Shown here: one piece after another, positions 1 to 7,973 of the stretch | Layout of the letters: every line of letters starts with the position of its first letter | Numbering within the stretch: position 1 is the stretch's first letter | Source: Lysobacterales bacterium CG_4_10_14_3_um_filter_64_11 | Lineage (GTDB): Bacteria > Pseudomonadota > Gammaproteobacteria > Xanthomonadales > Xanthomonadaceae | Direction of reading: 5' to 3' | Length of the DNA stretch: 12,375 bases | Assembly (NCBI GenBank): GCA_002782905.1 | Contig: PFJA01000216.1 | Span: 1 to 12,375, forward strand | Made by a program: the position numbers and the translations under genes | The notes under the pieces: generated by a model | Told to the model about the DNA's origin: nothing | The model's input: the letters and a program-made list of their open reading frames with translations, nothing else | The model's database searches: none

Positions 1-107
1 GGCTACTGGAGTTTGCGCGAACGTGATGCGGATGCATTCGTTTGCATTGCGCGTGGCAGGGCATGCACACGCTTTATGCTGGCACACTCACGGCTCGGGA
101 GCGGATC

Positions 108-1478
108 ATGCGTTGGTTGACGACACTGTTGCTGATGGCCTGTACCGCCGCGATGGCGGCGCAATCGGTGGTGCCTGCACGCTATGCGCCGTTGCCGTAC
201 GTCACGCTCGATCATCCCGGGTGGAGCCGTGATGCGGTGCTGTATCAGCTCAATACCCGCCAGTTCACGGCCGAGGGCAGCTTCAACGCGGCGCGTGCGC
301 AGTTGCCACGCCTCAAGGACATGGGCATCGGTATCGTCTGGTTGATGCCGGTGCATCCGATTGGCGAGAAGAACCGCAAGGGCAGCCTGGGCAGCCCGTA
401 TTCGGTACGCGATTACTATGGTGTCAATCCCGAGTTCGGCACGCTGGACGATCTCAAGGCGTTCGTTGCCGAAGCACATCGGCTGGGCATGCGGGTGATC
501 CTGGATTGGGTGGCCAACCATACCGCCTGGGACAACGCGCTGGTGGAGCAGCATCCGGATTGGTACGAGCGCGATTGGCAGGGCCACTTCCGGCCGACGC
601 CGTGGTGGGACTGGTCGGACATCATTGATCTGGATTACCGGCAAGCGGGTCTGCGCCAGTACATGACTGAGGCGATGGCGTGGTGGGTGCGCGAAGTGGA
701 CATTGACGGCTTTCGCTGCGATGTGGCTGGCTATGTGCCGCTGGATTTCTGGGACAACCTGCGCCGTGAGCTGGATGCGATCAAGCCGGTGTTCATGCTC
801 GCCGAGTTCGAGCAGCGCGACGTGCACGCGCGTGCGTTCGATGCCAGCTACGCATGGTCGTGGAACAACACGCTGCACGCCGTTGCGCATGGCAAGGCCG
901 ATGCCACCGCGTTGTTCGGCTTCTACTCGGAGAACGAGAGCGCCTGGCCGCACGATGCCTACCGTATGACCTACACCGAGAACCATGACCAAAACGCGTG
1001 GGAGGGTACCGCCTTCGAGCGGTTCGGCAAGGCGCTGCAACCGACCATCGTGCTGTCACTGCTCGGTGAGGGCATTGCGTTGATCCACAATGGGCAGGAA
1101 GCCGGCAACAAAAAGCGTCTGGCGTTCTTCGAGAAAGACCCGATCCAATGGCAGGCGGATCCGCTCGATGGGTTGTTGCGCAAGCTGATCGCGCTCAAAC
1201 ATCGGCTCAGCGCGCTGCGCAATGGCGATCACGGCGCGCGCATGGTGCCGGTGGTGAACTCCGATCCCAAGGCGGTGTTCAGCTTCGTGCGCGCCAACGC
1301 CGACGATGGCGTGCTGGTGGCGCTGAACTTCGTTGGCGACGCCAAATCCGTGCGCCTGCTCGATGGCCCCTGGCGCGGGCAATACCGCGATGCGTTCAGC
1401 GATGAAACGGTGCGCTTGGGCGAGGGTGCCAGCCTGACAGTCGATGCCTATGGCTGGCGGGTGCTGGTGCGCGAGTAG
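108..1478 (+). CDS. GH13 alpha-amylase-family glycoside hydrolase, exported
   Basis: This 456-residue protein should cleave or rearrange alpha-1,4-glucans or malto-oligosaccharides outside the cytoplasm. All four GH13 signature regions are visible: DWVANHT (133-139), GFRCDVAG with nucleophile Asp205, MLAEFE with acid/base Glu233, and TENHDQN with transition-state-stabilising Asp294. The (beta/alpha)8 barrel runs from about 40 to 375, and a beta-sandwich C-terminal domain (about 385-456) follows. ATG 108 is chosen because GGGAG lies six bases upstream (97-101) and the product then opens with a short hydrophobic signal sequence. LMAC ending at Cys12 could be a lipobox, making it a lipoprotein; AMAA ending at residue 18 would suit signal peptidase I instead. 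An in-frame TTG at 42 would bury the signal sequence. The gene stands alone and converges on dnaE2 with a 21-bp gap. GH13 membership is certain; amylase, glucosidase or transferase specificity cannot be told from the sequence alone. Confidence 0.93.
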   Translation: MRWLTTLLLMACTAAMAAQSVVPARYAPLPYVTLDHPGWSRDAVLYQLNTRQFTAEGSFNAARAQLPRLKDMGIGIVWLMPVHPIGEKNRKGSLGSPYSVRDYYGVNPEFGTLDDLKAFVAEAHRLGMRVILDWVANHTAWDNALVEQHPDWYERDWQGHFRPTPWWDWSDIIDLDYRQAGLRQYMTEAMAWWVREVDIDGFRCDVAGYVPLDFWDNLRRELDAIKPVFMLAEFEQRDVHARAFDASYAWSWNNTLHAVAHGKADATALFGFYSENESAWPHDAYRMTYTENHDQNAWEGTAFERFGKALQPTIVLSLLGEGIALIHNGQEAGNKKRLAFFEKDPIQWQADPLDGLLRKLIALKHRLSALRNGDHGARMVPVVNSDPKAVFSFVRANADDGVLVALNFVGDAKSVRLLDGPWRGQYRDAFSDETVRLGEGASLTVDAYGWRVLVRE

Positions 1479-1484
1479 GGCACT

Positions 1485-1526
1485 GATGCGCGTCTGCGCT
1501 CAGCGAAAATCGCGCGAACGCGCATC
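1485..1526. terminator. Inverted repeat at the amylase/dnaE2 convergent junction
   Basis: GATGCGCGT (1485-1493) pairs perfectly with ACGCGCATC (1518-1526) around a 24-base loop. It spans the 21-bp gap between the two convergent stop codons and the last codons of dnaE2. Such a stem could end transcription from both sides, but no T-run follows on either strand and GC-rich DNA yields short palindromes by chance, so terminator function is a guess. Confidence 0.25.
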
Positions 1527-4500
1527 GAGGCCAGCGAGCAGATCGTCGAGATTGTGCAGACGGCGAGCGATGAGATGCTGCACGCCATCCTTGCGTTCGA
1601 GCACGCCGTCGACACCGAGCACGCTGGCATCGAGCAGTTCGCGGCGTTGCTTGAGCGCAAGATCGTGCCAGACGATGACGTTGATCAGGCCGGTCTCGTC
1701 TTCGCAGGTGAGGAAGGTGACGCCGCTGGCGGTTTGTGGGCGCTGGCGCATGGTGACCAGGCCGGCGTGGCGCACGTAGCTGCCGGGATCCGCGTGATCG
1801 AGTTCGCGCGCGCTGGCAATGCGCCGTGCGCGCAGTTGCTGGCGGATCAGGCTGAGCGGATGCCGGTTCAGGCTCAGCCCGGTGCTGGCGTAATCGGCAA
1901 AAACGTCGCTGGCGACGCTGGGTAGCGGCAGGCACGGTTGGCTTTCCTCGGTGCGTGCGCCGCGCAGCACCGGCGGTGCTGGCAGCGCACCGGCCGCCGC
2001 CCAGAACGCGCGATGACGATGCCCCGCCAGACGGCGTAGCGCGTTGCCGCGCGCCAGTGCTTCGCGCGCCGGCTTGTCGAGCCCGGCGCGCGCGACCATA
2101 TCTTCGACATCCAGAAACGGCCGCTGCGCGCGTGCGGCCATCAGCCGTTCGGCGCTGGCTTGATCGAAACCACGCAGTTGACGCAGGCCCAGACGCAAAG
2201 CAAAGCCGTCGTTGCAAGTCTCCAGAGTGCAATCCCAATCGCTGGCAAGCACATCGAGCGGACGCACCGTTACCCCGTGCTGGCGCGCATCACTGACGAT
2301 CTGCGCCGGCGCGTAAAAGCCCATCGGCTGCGCGTTGAGCAGGGCGCAGGCGTAGGCGGCCGGCTCATGGCATTTGAGCCACGACGATACCCAGGCCAGC
2401 AGCGCAAAGCTGGCGGCGTGCGATTCGGGAAAACCGTAACTGGCGAAGCCCTTGATCTGCTCGAAAATCTGCTGCGCAAACTCGGCGTGGTAACCGCGTG
2501 CTGCCATGCCGTCGAGCAGGCGTTGGCGATGCGGCTCCAGGCCGCCATGGCGTTGCCAGGCCGCCATCGAGCGGCGCAACTGGTCGGCCTCGCCGGCACT
2601 GTAGCCGGCGGCGACGATCGCCAGATGCATCACCTGTTCCTGAAAAATCGGCACGCCCATGGTGCGGCCAAGCACGCGCTCGAGTTCGGGCGAGGGAAAC
2701 GACACCGGTTCAAGGCCCTGCCGCCGGCGCAGAAACGGATGCACCATGTTGCCCTGGATCGGACCGGGCCGCATGATCGCCACTTCGATCACCAGATCGT
2801 AGAAATTGGCCGGCTTCAGGCGCGGCAGCATGCTCATCTGCGCGCGCGATTCGATCTGGAATACCCCCACCGTATCGGCACGCTGGATCATCGCCCAGGT
2901 GGCTGCATCATCGCCCGGGATGCTCGCCAGGCTGTGGCGTATGGCGCGATGGCGGGCGATCAGCGCGAAGCACCGCCGGATGCAGCTGAGCATACCCAGC
3001 GCCAGACAATCGACCTTGAGCAGGCCGAGGGTGTCGAGATCGTTCTTGTCCCATTGGATGATGGTGCGTTCGGGCATGGCGGCGTTTTCCACGGGCACCA
3101 AGGTCCACAGCGGTGCACCGGAAATGATGAATCCACCGACATGCTGCGAGAGGTGGCGAGGAAACCCGCGCAGCTCTTGCAGCAACACCGCGAACCGTTG
3201 CAGGGTGGGTGTGTCGGGGTCGAAGCCGCGCTCACGCAAGCGTTCGCACAGGGGCACGTCGCTCTGCCCATGCGCGAATACCAGCGCCAGTTGCTCAATC
3301 TGATCGCTGGAGAAACCCAGCACGCGCGCAAGGTCGCGGGCCGCGCTGCGGGCGCGGTAACAGATCACGGTGGCGGCCAGCGCGGCACGCTCGCGGCCGT
3401 ATTTTCGGTAAATGTACTGGATTACTTCCTCGCGCCGCTCGTGCTCGAAGTCGACATCGATGTCGGGCGGTTCGTTGCGTTCCTTTGAAATGAAACGCTC
3501 GAACAGCATGTGAATGCGATCGGGACCCACCGCGGTGATGCCGAGGCAATAGCACACCACCGAGTTCGCTGCCGAGCCGCGGCCCTGACACAGGATGCCG
3601 CGCGATCGGGCATAGCGCACGATGTCGTGCACGGTGAGGAAAAACGCCTCGTAGCGCAGTTCGGCAATCAGTGCCAGTTCCTTTTCAATCTGCGCCTGCA
3701 CCGATTCGGCCACACCGGCGGGCCAGCGCTCGTGCGCACCGGCCTCGGTGAGCGCACGCAGGTGTTGGCTGGGTGTGCGACCGTTCGGTACCAGTTCGCT
3801 GGGGTGCTCGTAGTGCAGCTGGCGCAGGCTGAAACAGCAGCGCTCGGCGATTCGCACGCTTTCATCGAGCAGGTCGCGCGGATACAGCGTTGCCAGTGCC
3901 AGCGTGCTGCGCAGATGACGCTCGCCATTGGCAAACAGGGCATGGCCGGCCTGGGCCACCGGGGTGTTGAGGCGAATGGCTGTGAGCACATCGTGCAGGG
4001 CGCGGCGGCGGCGGACATGCATCTGGACATCGCCAGCGGCGGCCAGCGGCAGTTGCTGGCGCACCGCCAGTGCATGCAGGGCGGCAAGGCGATCGCCGTC
4101 GTCGGCGGCGCGATGCAACTCCACCGCGATCCAGGCACAGGCAGGGAAGCTGCGCGCAACCCAAGCGGTTTGTTCGTCCCACAACGACGGGTCGGCGGGC
4201 GGAACCCATAATGCCAGCAGGCCGTCGCCCGGTGCGCCGTGCATCAGCGCCTGTTCAAGATCGCCGCGCTGGAGTTGGTACTCACCCTTGCTGGCTGCCC
4301 GCCGAGCCACCGTGATCGCCCGGCACAGGGTTTCGTAGCCGCGCCGCGAGGCGCACAACAACACCAGTTTGAGGCCATCGTGCAGACGCAGTTCGCTGCC
4401 GATAATCAACGCCACGCCAGTGGCTTCGGATGCCTCCAGCGCGCGCACGATACCGGCCAGTGAACACTCGTCGGTGATTGCCAGTGCACGATAACCGAGC

Positions 4501-4586
4501 TTCTTCGCACGCTCGAACAGCTCCGCTGCGCTGGATGCGCCGCGCTGGAAGCTGAAGTTGGAGAGGCAATGGAGTTCGGCGTACAT
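1500..4586 (-). CDS. dnaE2: Error-prone DNA polymerase III alpha homologue DnaE2 (ImuC)
   Basis: This 1028-residue C-family polymerase is the type used for damage-induced mutagenic synthesis past lesions. The N-terminal PHP domain starts with AELHCLSNFSF, the usual opening of the family, followed by ALAITDECSLAG (34-45). Palm motifs are intact: PDIDVDF (374-380) supplies Asp377 and Asp379, and LLKVDCLALG supplies Asp526, matching the three catalytic aspartates of E. coli DnaE. GFPESHAASFALLAW lies at 718-732, a helix-hairpin-helix-like region near 795-850 and an OB-fold at about 935-1010. The protein ends in SRDF, as full-length DnaE2 proteins typically do, and lacks the clamp- and tau-binding tail of replicative DnaE. 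In the PHP metal site only the first His of the HxH pair is present (His6; Leu at 8), suggesting no active PHP nuclease. Start ATG 4586 fits the family N-terminus although no strong Shine-Dalgarno is seen. The usual partners imuA, imuB and lexA are not adjacent, and no CTGT-N8-ACAG LexA box was found upstream. Confidence 0.96.
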   Translation of the reverse strand: MYAELHCLSNFSFQRGASSAAELFERAKKLGYRALAITDECSLAGIVRALEASEATGVALIIGSELRLHDGLKLVLLCASRRGYETLCRAITVARRAASKGEYQLQRGDLEQALMHGAPGDGLLALWVPPADPSLWDEQTAWVARSFPACAWIAVELHRAADDGDRLAALHALAVRQQLPLAAAGDVQMHVRRRRALHDVLTAIRLNTPVAQAGHALFANGERHLRSTLALATLYPRDLLDESVRIAERCCFSLRQLHYEHPSELVPNGRTPSQHLRALTEAGAHERWPAGVAESVQAQIEKELALIAELRYEAFFLTVHDIVRYARSRGILCQGRGSAANSVVCYCLGITAVGPDRIHMLFERFISKERNEPPDIDVDFEHERREEVIQYIYRKYGRERAALAATVICYRARSAARDLARVLGFSSDQIEQLALVFAHGQSDVPLCERLRERGFDPDTPTLQRFAVLLQELRGFPRHLSQHVGGFIISGAPLWTLVPVENAAMPERTIIQWDKNDLDTLGLLKVDCLALGMLSCIRRCFALIARHRAIRHSLASIPGDDAATWAMIQRADTVGVFQIESRAQMSMLPRLKPANFYDLVIEVAIMRPGPIQGNMVHPFLRRRQGLEPVSFPSPELERVLGRTMGVPIFQEQVMHLAIVAAGYSAGEADQLRRSMAAWQRHGGLEPHRQRLLDGMAARGYHAEFAQQIFEQIKGFASYGFPESHAASFALLAWVSSWLKCHEPAAYACALLNAQPMGFYAPAQIVSDARQHGVTVRPLDVLASDWDCTLETCNDGFALRLGLRQLRGFDQASAERLMAARAQRPFLDVEDMVARAGLDKPAREALARGNALRRLAGHRHRAFWAAAGALPAPPVLRGARTEESQPCLPLPSVASDVFADYASTGLSLNRHPLSLIRQQLRARRIASARELDHADPGSYVRHAGLVTMRQRPQTASGVTFLTCEDETGLINVIVWHDLALKQRRELLDASVLGVDGVLERKDGVQHLIARRLHNLDDLLAGLDARSRDFR

Positions 4587-4593
4587 GGACTTG

Positions 4594-4740
4594 ATGAAGC
4601 CGGGACCTCGGGACCTCGAGGTTTGCGGTTGATGGGTTTCGCTGCGCTCTACCCATCCTACGAGTTCTCGATTTGAGCTTTTGCTTTTTGCTGTGGCTTT
4701 TACGGGTTCCGGGTCCCGTGGTCCCGGGTCCCGGCTTCAT
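4594..4740. repeat. Composite intergenic repeat upstream of dnaE2
   Basis: Most of the 172-bp gap between the permease stop and the dnaE2 start is repeats. The outer ends, ATGAAGCCGGGACC (4594-4607) and its exact reverse complement (4727-4740), form a 14-bp terminal inverted repeat. The left end continues as a tandem 8-mer CGGGACCT (4601-4608, 4609-4616). The right end carries four 7-mers in inverse orientation: GGTTCCG (4705-4711) and three GGTCCCG (4712-4718, 4720-4726, 4727-4733). Between them lie a single REP-type unit (4631-4661) and an A/T-rich patch (about 4670-4702). It contains no gene. It could be a small non-autonomous element or an accumulation of extragenic palindromic sequences; any dnaE2 promoter must lie in or before it. 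Confidence 0.7.
4631..4661 (+). repeat. Single REP-type unit, copy 1
   Basis: These 31 bases, beginning GATGGGTTTCGCTGCGCTCT and ending ACCCATCCTAC, are identical to the right arm of the inverted pair at 8629-8659. The unit contains internal GATGGGT/ACCCATC complementarity, so each copy can fold by itself. The two copies lie 4 kb apart in separate intergenic gaps, which is how dispersed REP sequences behave. No transposase that could mobilise it is in the window. Confidence 0.85.
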
Positions 4741-4758
4741 CGCGTTCCGCCTTCTGTA

Positions 4759-6240
4759 TCAGCTTCGTTGCCGCAAACGACTGTGATGGTAGCCGTAGAA
4801 GGCATAGATGCTCATGCCAATAGCGGTCCAGCCCAGCATCAGGTGCCAATGCTCCATGAACGGTTGCCAGAACAGGTACAGGCAAGCCACCGCGCCCAGC
4901 GGGCAGACGATGATCGCGGCCGGTACCCGGAACGGGCGGCGAAGGTCGGGGCGGGTGCGGCGCAGGATCAGTACGCCGACGCAGACGGTGGCAAACGCGA
5001 GCAACGTGCCCATCGACACCAGATCGCCGAGGAAGCTGATCGGGAACAGACCAGCCATGCTCGCCGCAACCACCCCGACAATTACCGTGCCGATGTACGG
5101 GGTGCGGTGTTTCGGGTGGACCTTGCCAAACATGCTCGGCATCAGGCCGTCTTTGGCCATCGAGTAGAAGATACGCGGCTGCCCCATCAGCATCACCAAG
5201 ATCACCGACGACAGGCCGGCAATCGCGCCCAGTTCAACGACGGTCTTCAGCCAGAGCAGATCGGGGTAGTTTTGCAGCGCGGTTGCTACCGGCTTGGAGG
5301 TACCCAGTTCGGTGTAAGGCATCATGCCGGTGAGTGCCGCGGACATGGCGATGTAGAGGATCGTGCAAAACACCAGTGAGCCGAGAATGCCGATGGGCAT
5401 GTCGCGCTGCGGGTTCTTCGCTTCACCGGCAGCGGTGGAGACCGCATCAAAACCGATGTAGGCAAAGAACACCACGGCTGACGCGCGAATCACGCCTTGG
5501 ATGCCGTAATGCGATGTGCCATCGGCATCGATCACGCGATCGGGGATGAACGGCACCCAGTTTTCCGGATTGACGTATTGCAGGCCAAACGCCAGGAACA
5601 GCAGGATCACCACCACCTTGATGGTAACGATGATGGCGTTGACCCAGGCCGACTGCGAAATACCGACGTAAACCAGACCGGTGATGGCGGCCACGATCAG
5701 TACGGCGGGCAGGTTGATCAGGGCGCCGGTCATGCGGATCGAACCTTGAATCATGTCCAGCGGTGCCGAAGACAGCACGTCCGGGATTGCCATGCCAAGG
5801 GTGCCGAGAAAGCTGTTCATGTAGCCTGACCAGCCGACCGCGACGGTGGACGCGGCGAGCAGGTATTCCAGCACCAGCGTCCAGCCGATGAACCAGGCGA
5901 CGAACTCGCCGAGCGTGGTATAGGCGTAAGAATAGGCGCTGCCCGATACCGGCAGCATCGCCGCAAACTCGGCGTAGCACAGGCCAGCGAAGGCGCACGC
6001 GGTGCCGGCAATGACAAAACTCAGGATCACCGCTGGGCCGGCATAGTTTGCCGCCGCGGTGCCGGTCATCACGAAAATGCCGGCGCCGATGATGGCACCC
6101 ACGCCGAGCAAAAACAGCTGTTTGGCAGTGAGGGTGCGCTTGAGGGTGATTTCGCCCTCAAGCCCGCCCTCCACCGGCTCGCCGGCATCCACGTGTCCTG
6201 CCGGTGCAATCGGTTTGGTAATGAACAGGCTTCGCAACAT
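4759..6240 (-). CDS. APC-superfamily amino acid permease (cationic amino acid transporter type)
   Basis: This 493-residue inner-membrane protein should import amino acids, probably by proton symport. It has about twelve or more hydrophobic segments from residue 42 to 485. Family motifs are the unwound first helix GVGAIIGAGIFVMTG (46-60), the helix-6 region FFAYIGFDAVSTAAGE (258-273) followed by KNPQRDMP, and GQPRIFYSMAKDGLMP (353-368). This pattern is typical of the bacterial CAT/YfnA-like branch; substrate cannot be read from sequence. ATG 6240 is chosen because AAGGGGAG lies just upstream; the open frame continues back to 6393 but those 51 extra residues are non-hydrophobic, arginine-rich and overlap nhaC. 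nhaC lies 106 bp upstream on the same strand, so co-transcription is possible, although a weak promoter-like pair (TTGTGC at 6337-6342, TAAGTT at 6314-6319, 17-bp spacer, minus strand) could also serve it. Confidence 0.93.
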   Translation of the reverse strand: MLRSLFITKPIAPAGHVDAGEPVEGGLEGEITLKRTLTAKQLFLLGVGAIIGAGIFVMTGTAAANYAGPAVILSFVIAGTACAFAGLCYAEFAAMLPVSGSAYSYAYTTLGEFVAWFIGWTLVLEYLLAASTVAVGWSGYMNSFLGTLGMAIPDVLSSAPLDMIQGSIRMTGALINLPAVLIVAAITGLVYVGISQSAWVNAIIVTIKVVVILLFLAFGLQYVNPENWVPFIPDRVIDADGTSHYGIQGVIRASAVVFFAYIGFDAVSTAAGEAKNPQRDMPIGILGSLVFCTILYIAMSAALTGMMPYTELGTSKPVATALQNYPDLLWLKTVVELGAIAGLSSVILVMLMGQPRIFYSMAKDGLMPSMFGKVHPKHRTPYIGTVIVGVVAASMAGLFPISFLGDLVSMGTLLAFATVCVGVLILRRTRPDLRRPFRVPAAIIVCPLGAVACLYLFWQPFMEHWHLMLGWTAIGMSIYAFYGYHHSRLRQRS

Positions 6241-6244
6241 GATG

Positions 6245-6252
6245 CTCCCCTT
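6245..6252 (-). promoter_or_regulatory. Ribosome binding site of the amino acid permease
   Basis: On the minus strand AAGGGGAG lies four bases before ATG 6240. It is the strongest Shine-Dalgarno in the window and settles the permease start, ruling out the longer open frame that runs into nhaC. Confidence 0.8.
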
Positions 6253-6261
6253 GGTTGGTGT

Positions 6262-6282
6262 CGCCGCAGACAGGGTGCGGCG
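6262..6282 (-). other. Stem-loop between nhaC and the amino acid permease
   Basis: CGCCGCA (6262-6268) and TGCGGCG (6276-6282) form a perfect 7-bp GC-rich stem with a 7-base loop, ten bases upstream of the permease ribosome binding site. No U-run follows in the direction of transcription, so an intrinsic terminator is unlikely. It may be a processing or stability element in the mRNA leader, or chance. Confidence 0.4.
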
Positions 6283-6346
6283 GTTATTCGTTGGATCGGG
6301 TTGATGGCGGCCTAACTTATCCCGCACGCCCACTGCGCACAAGCGT

Positions 6347-7849
6347 TCATTGCGACGCCGGCACGGGCGTGGCTTCGCGCTGGGCCAATTCACCGCGTGG
6401 CGTAATGTGCAGCACCTTGAATCCAGCGTAGGCCATCACCGCAGCGAGCAACGGGTTGATCAGGTTGAACAGCGCATAGGGCGCGTAATCCAGCGTCGCT
6501 ACCCCGAGTGTGGCGGCCATGTAGGCGCCGCAGGTGTTCCACGGGATCAGTGGCGAGGTGATCGTGCCGGCGTCTTCCAGTGCGCGCGACAGATTGACCG
6601 GCGCCAGCCCGCGCTTGGCGTACTCGGAACGGTAAATGCGCCCCGGTACCACGATTGCGATGTATTGGTCGGCTGCCACCACATTGGTGCCGAACGAGGT
6701 TGCCAGGGTGGCGGTGATCAAGGCGCCGGTGGAATGTGCAGAGGCCAGCACACCGCGGATCAGGCGTTCGAGCAGCCCGGCCTTTTCCATCACCGCGCCG
6801 AATGCCATCGCACAGATGATCAACCACACCGTGTTGAGCATGCTGACCATGCCGCCGCGTGAGAGCAGCTCATCGACCGCGGCATCGCCGCTGGCTGACT
6901 TGTAGCCATCGAACAGCGATTTCCACGCGCCAGACAGCAGCGCCATCGGCCGCGACAGGGCGTCGTTGCCGGCCAGCTTCACCACCACATCAGGCTGAAA
7001 CAGCACCGCAAACACGGCGCCCAGCAAGGCTCCGATCAGAATGGTGGGATAGGCCGGAAACTTGCGCATCGCCAGCACAAACACCACCAGCAGCGGAATC
7101 AGCAGGTGCGGGCCAATGCTGAATTGGGCCTGGATCAGCTGTGACAACGAGCCGAGCCCGGTGTCCGCGTCCAGAGCTTTGGGGTGCGCGGCAAAGCCGA
7201 TCGCGGTGAAGGCGATCAAGGCCAGGCCGATGCTCGGTACGGTACTCCAGGTCATGTGCCGAATATGGCTGAACAGCTCGCTGCCGGCGGCTGCTGGTGC
7301 CAGATTGGTGGTGTCCGACAACGGCGACATCTTGTCGCCGAAATAGGCGCCGGAGATGATCGCGCCGGCGGTGATTTCCGCTGACAGGCCAAGCCCGTGC
7401 GCCACCCCCATCAGCGCCACGCCCAGGGTGCCGGCCACCGTCCACGAACTGCCGATCGCCAGCGCCACCAGCGCACAGATCAGGCAGGTGGCGGGATAGA
7501 ACCACGCCGGATTCATCAACTGCATGCCGTAGACGATCAGGGTTGGCACCGTGCCGCCGAGGATCCAGGCGCCGATCAACGAGCCGACCGCGAGCAAAAT
7601 AAACAACGCTCCGGTTGCCACGGAGACGCCATGCACGATCGCTTGCTGTACCTCATCCCAGTGCAGCCCGTTGCGGATGCCGACGATGGCGGCAACGGCA
7701 CCGGCCAGCAGCAGCGCTATCTGGTTGGCGCCGTACGAGGAATCGCTGCCATACAGATAGACCGACAATGACAGCATTGCGATCAACGCCAGTAGCGGCA
7801 ACAATGCCTGTACCAGCGACGGTTCGCGGACAGTGGCGGTCTCGGTCAT
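6347..7849 (-). CDS. nhaC: NhaC-family Na+/H+ antiporter
   Basis: This 500-residue inner-membrane protein should exchange cytoplasmic Na+ for external H+, serving sodium and pH homeostasis. It is hydrophobic throughout, with about ten to twelve membrane segments. The NhaC-type core motif GAYFGDKMSPLSDTTNL lies at 167-183 (Asp172 and Asp179 being likely ion-site residues). A second conserved stretch is SFGTNVVAADQYIAIVVPG (385-403), followed by PLIPWNTCGAYMA (433-445). Length is normal for the family. Start ATG 7849 is preceded by CGGAG (7858-7862) at eight bases. A TACACT minus-strand hexamer at 7877-7882 is a candidate -10, with a poor -35. The gene is divergent from the NUDIX gene and is followed by the amino acid permease 106 bp downstream. 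Some NhaC relatives exchange other ion or organic-acid pairs (malate/lactate in MleN), so exact substrates remain open. Confidence 0.93.
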   Translation of the reverse strand: MTETATVREPSLVQALLPLLALIAMLSLSVYLYGSDSSYGANQIALLLAGAVAAIVGIRNGLHWDEVQQAIVHGVSVATGALFILLAVGSLIGAWILGGTVPTLIVYGMQLMNPAWFYPATCLICALVALAIGSSWTVAGTLGVALMGVAHGLGLSAEITAGAIISGAYFGDKMSPLSDTTNLAPAAAGSELFSHIRHMTWSTVPSIGLALIAFTAIGFAAHPKALDADTGLGSLSQLIQAQFSIGPHLLIPLLVVFVLAMRKFPAYPTILIGALLGAVFAVLFQPDVVVKLAGNDALSRPMALLSGAWKSLFDGYKSASGDAAVDELLSRGGMVSMLNTVWLIICAMAFGAVMEKAGLLERLIRGVLASAHSTGALITATLATSFGTNVVAADQYIAIVVPGRIYRSEYAKRGLAPVNLSRALEDAGTITSPLIPWNTCGAYMAATLGVATLDYAPYALFNLINPLLAAVMAYAGFKVLHITPRGELAQREATPVPASQ

Positions 7850-7961
7850 CGGTTCAGCTCCGTTGGCAATCGGGCGAGTGTAACCGTCCGGCGGCGGTTC
7901 GGGCAGTATGTGCGGGCACGTGTTCCACGCGTTTGCCGTGCGAAGTCGGGCGCAAGCCGGC

Positions 7962-7967
7962 TATCAT
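7962..7967 (+). promoter_or_regulatory. Candidate -10 box placing the NUDIX transcript start at its ATG
   Basis: TATCAT is followed by exactly six bases and then ATG 7974. Transcription from this hexamer would begin at or next to the A of the start codon, giving a leaderless mRNA, which agrees with the lack of a Shine-Dalgarno. No good -35 is seen at 16-18 bases upstream. Confidence 0.4.
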
Positions 7968-7973
7968 TCGCCG

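Noticed and set aside
3..1040. A 345-codon minus-strand open frame opposite the amylase gene
   Set aside because: The composition is that of a reverse-frame shadow (His/Arg/Val-rich, no motif), and the opposite strand carries all four GH13 regions.
2160..3488. A 442-codon open frame on the + strand opposite dnaE2
   Set aside because: Its translation is rich in His, Arg, Gln and Ala with no recognisable domain, and it lies wholly antisense to a strongly supported polymerase gene. Long antisense frames are expected in GC-rich DNA with strong third-position bias.
4587..4758. A CRISPR-like or attachment-site reading of the repeats upstream of dnaE2
   Set aside because: The units are 7-8 bp without regular spacers, no cas or integrase gene is present, and there is no tRNA gene nearby.
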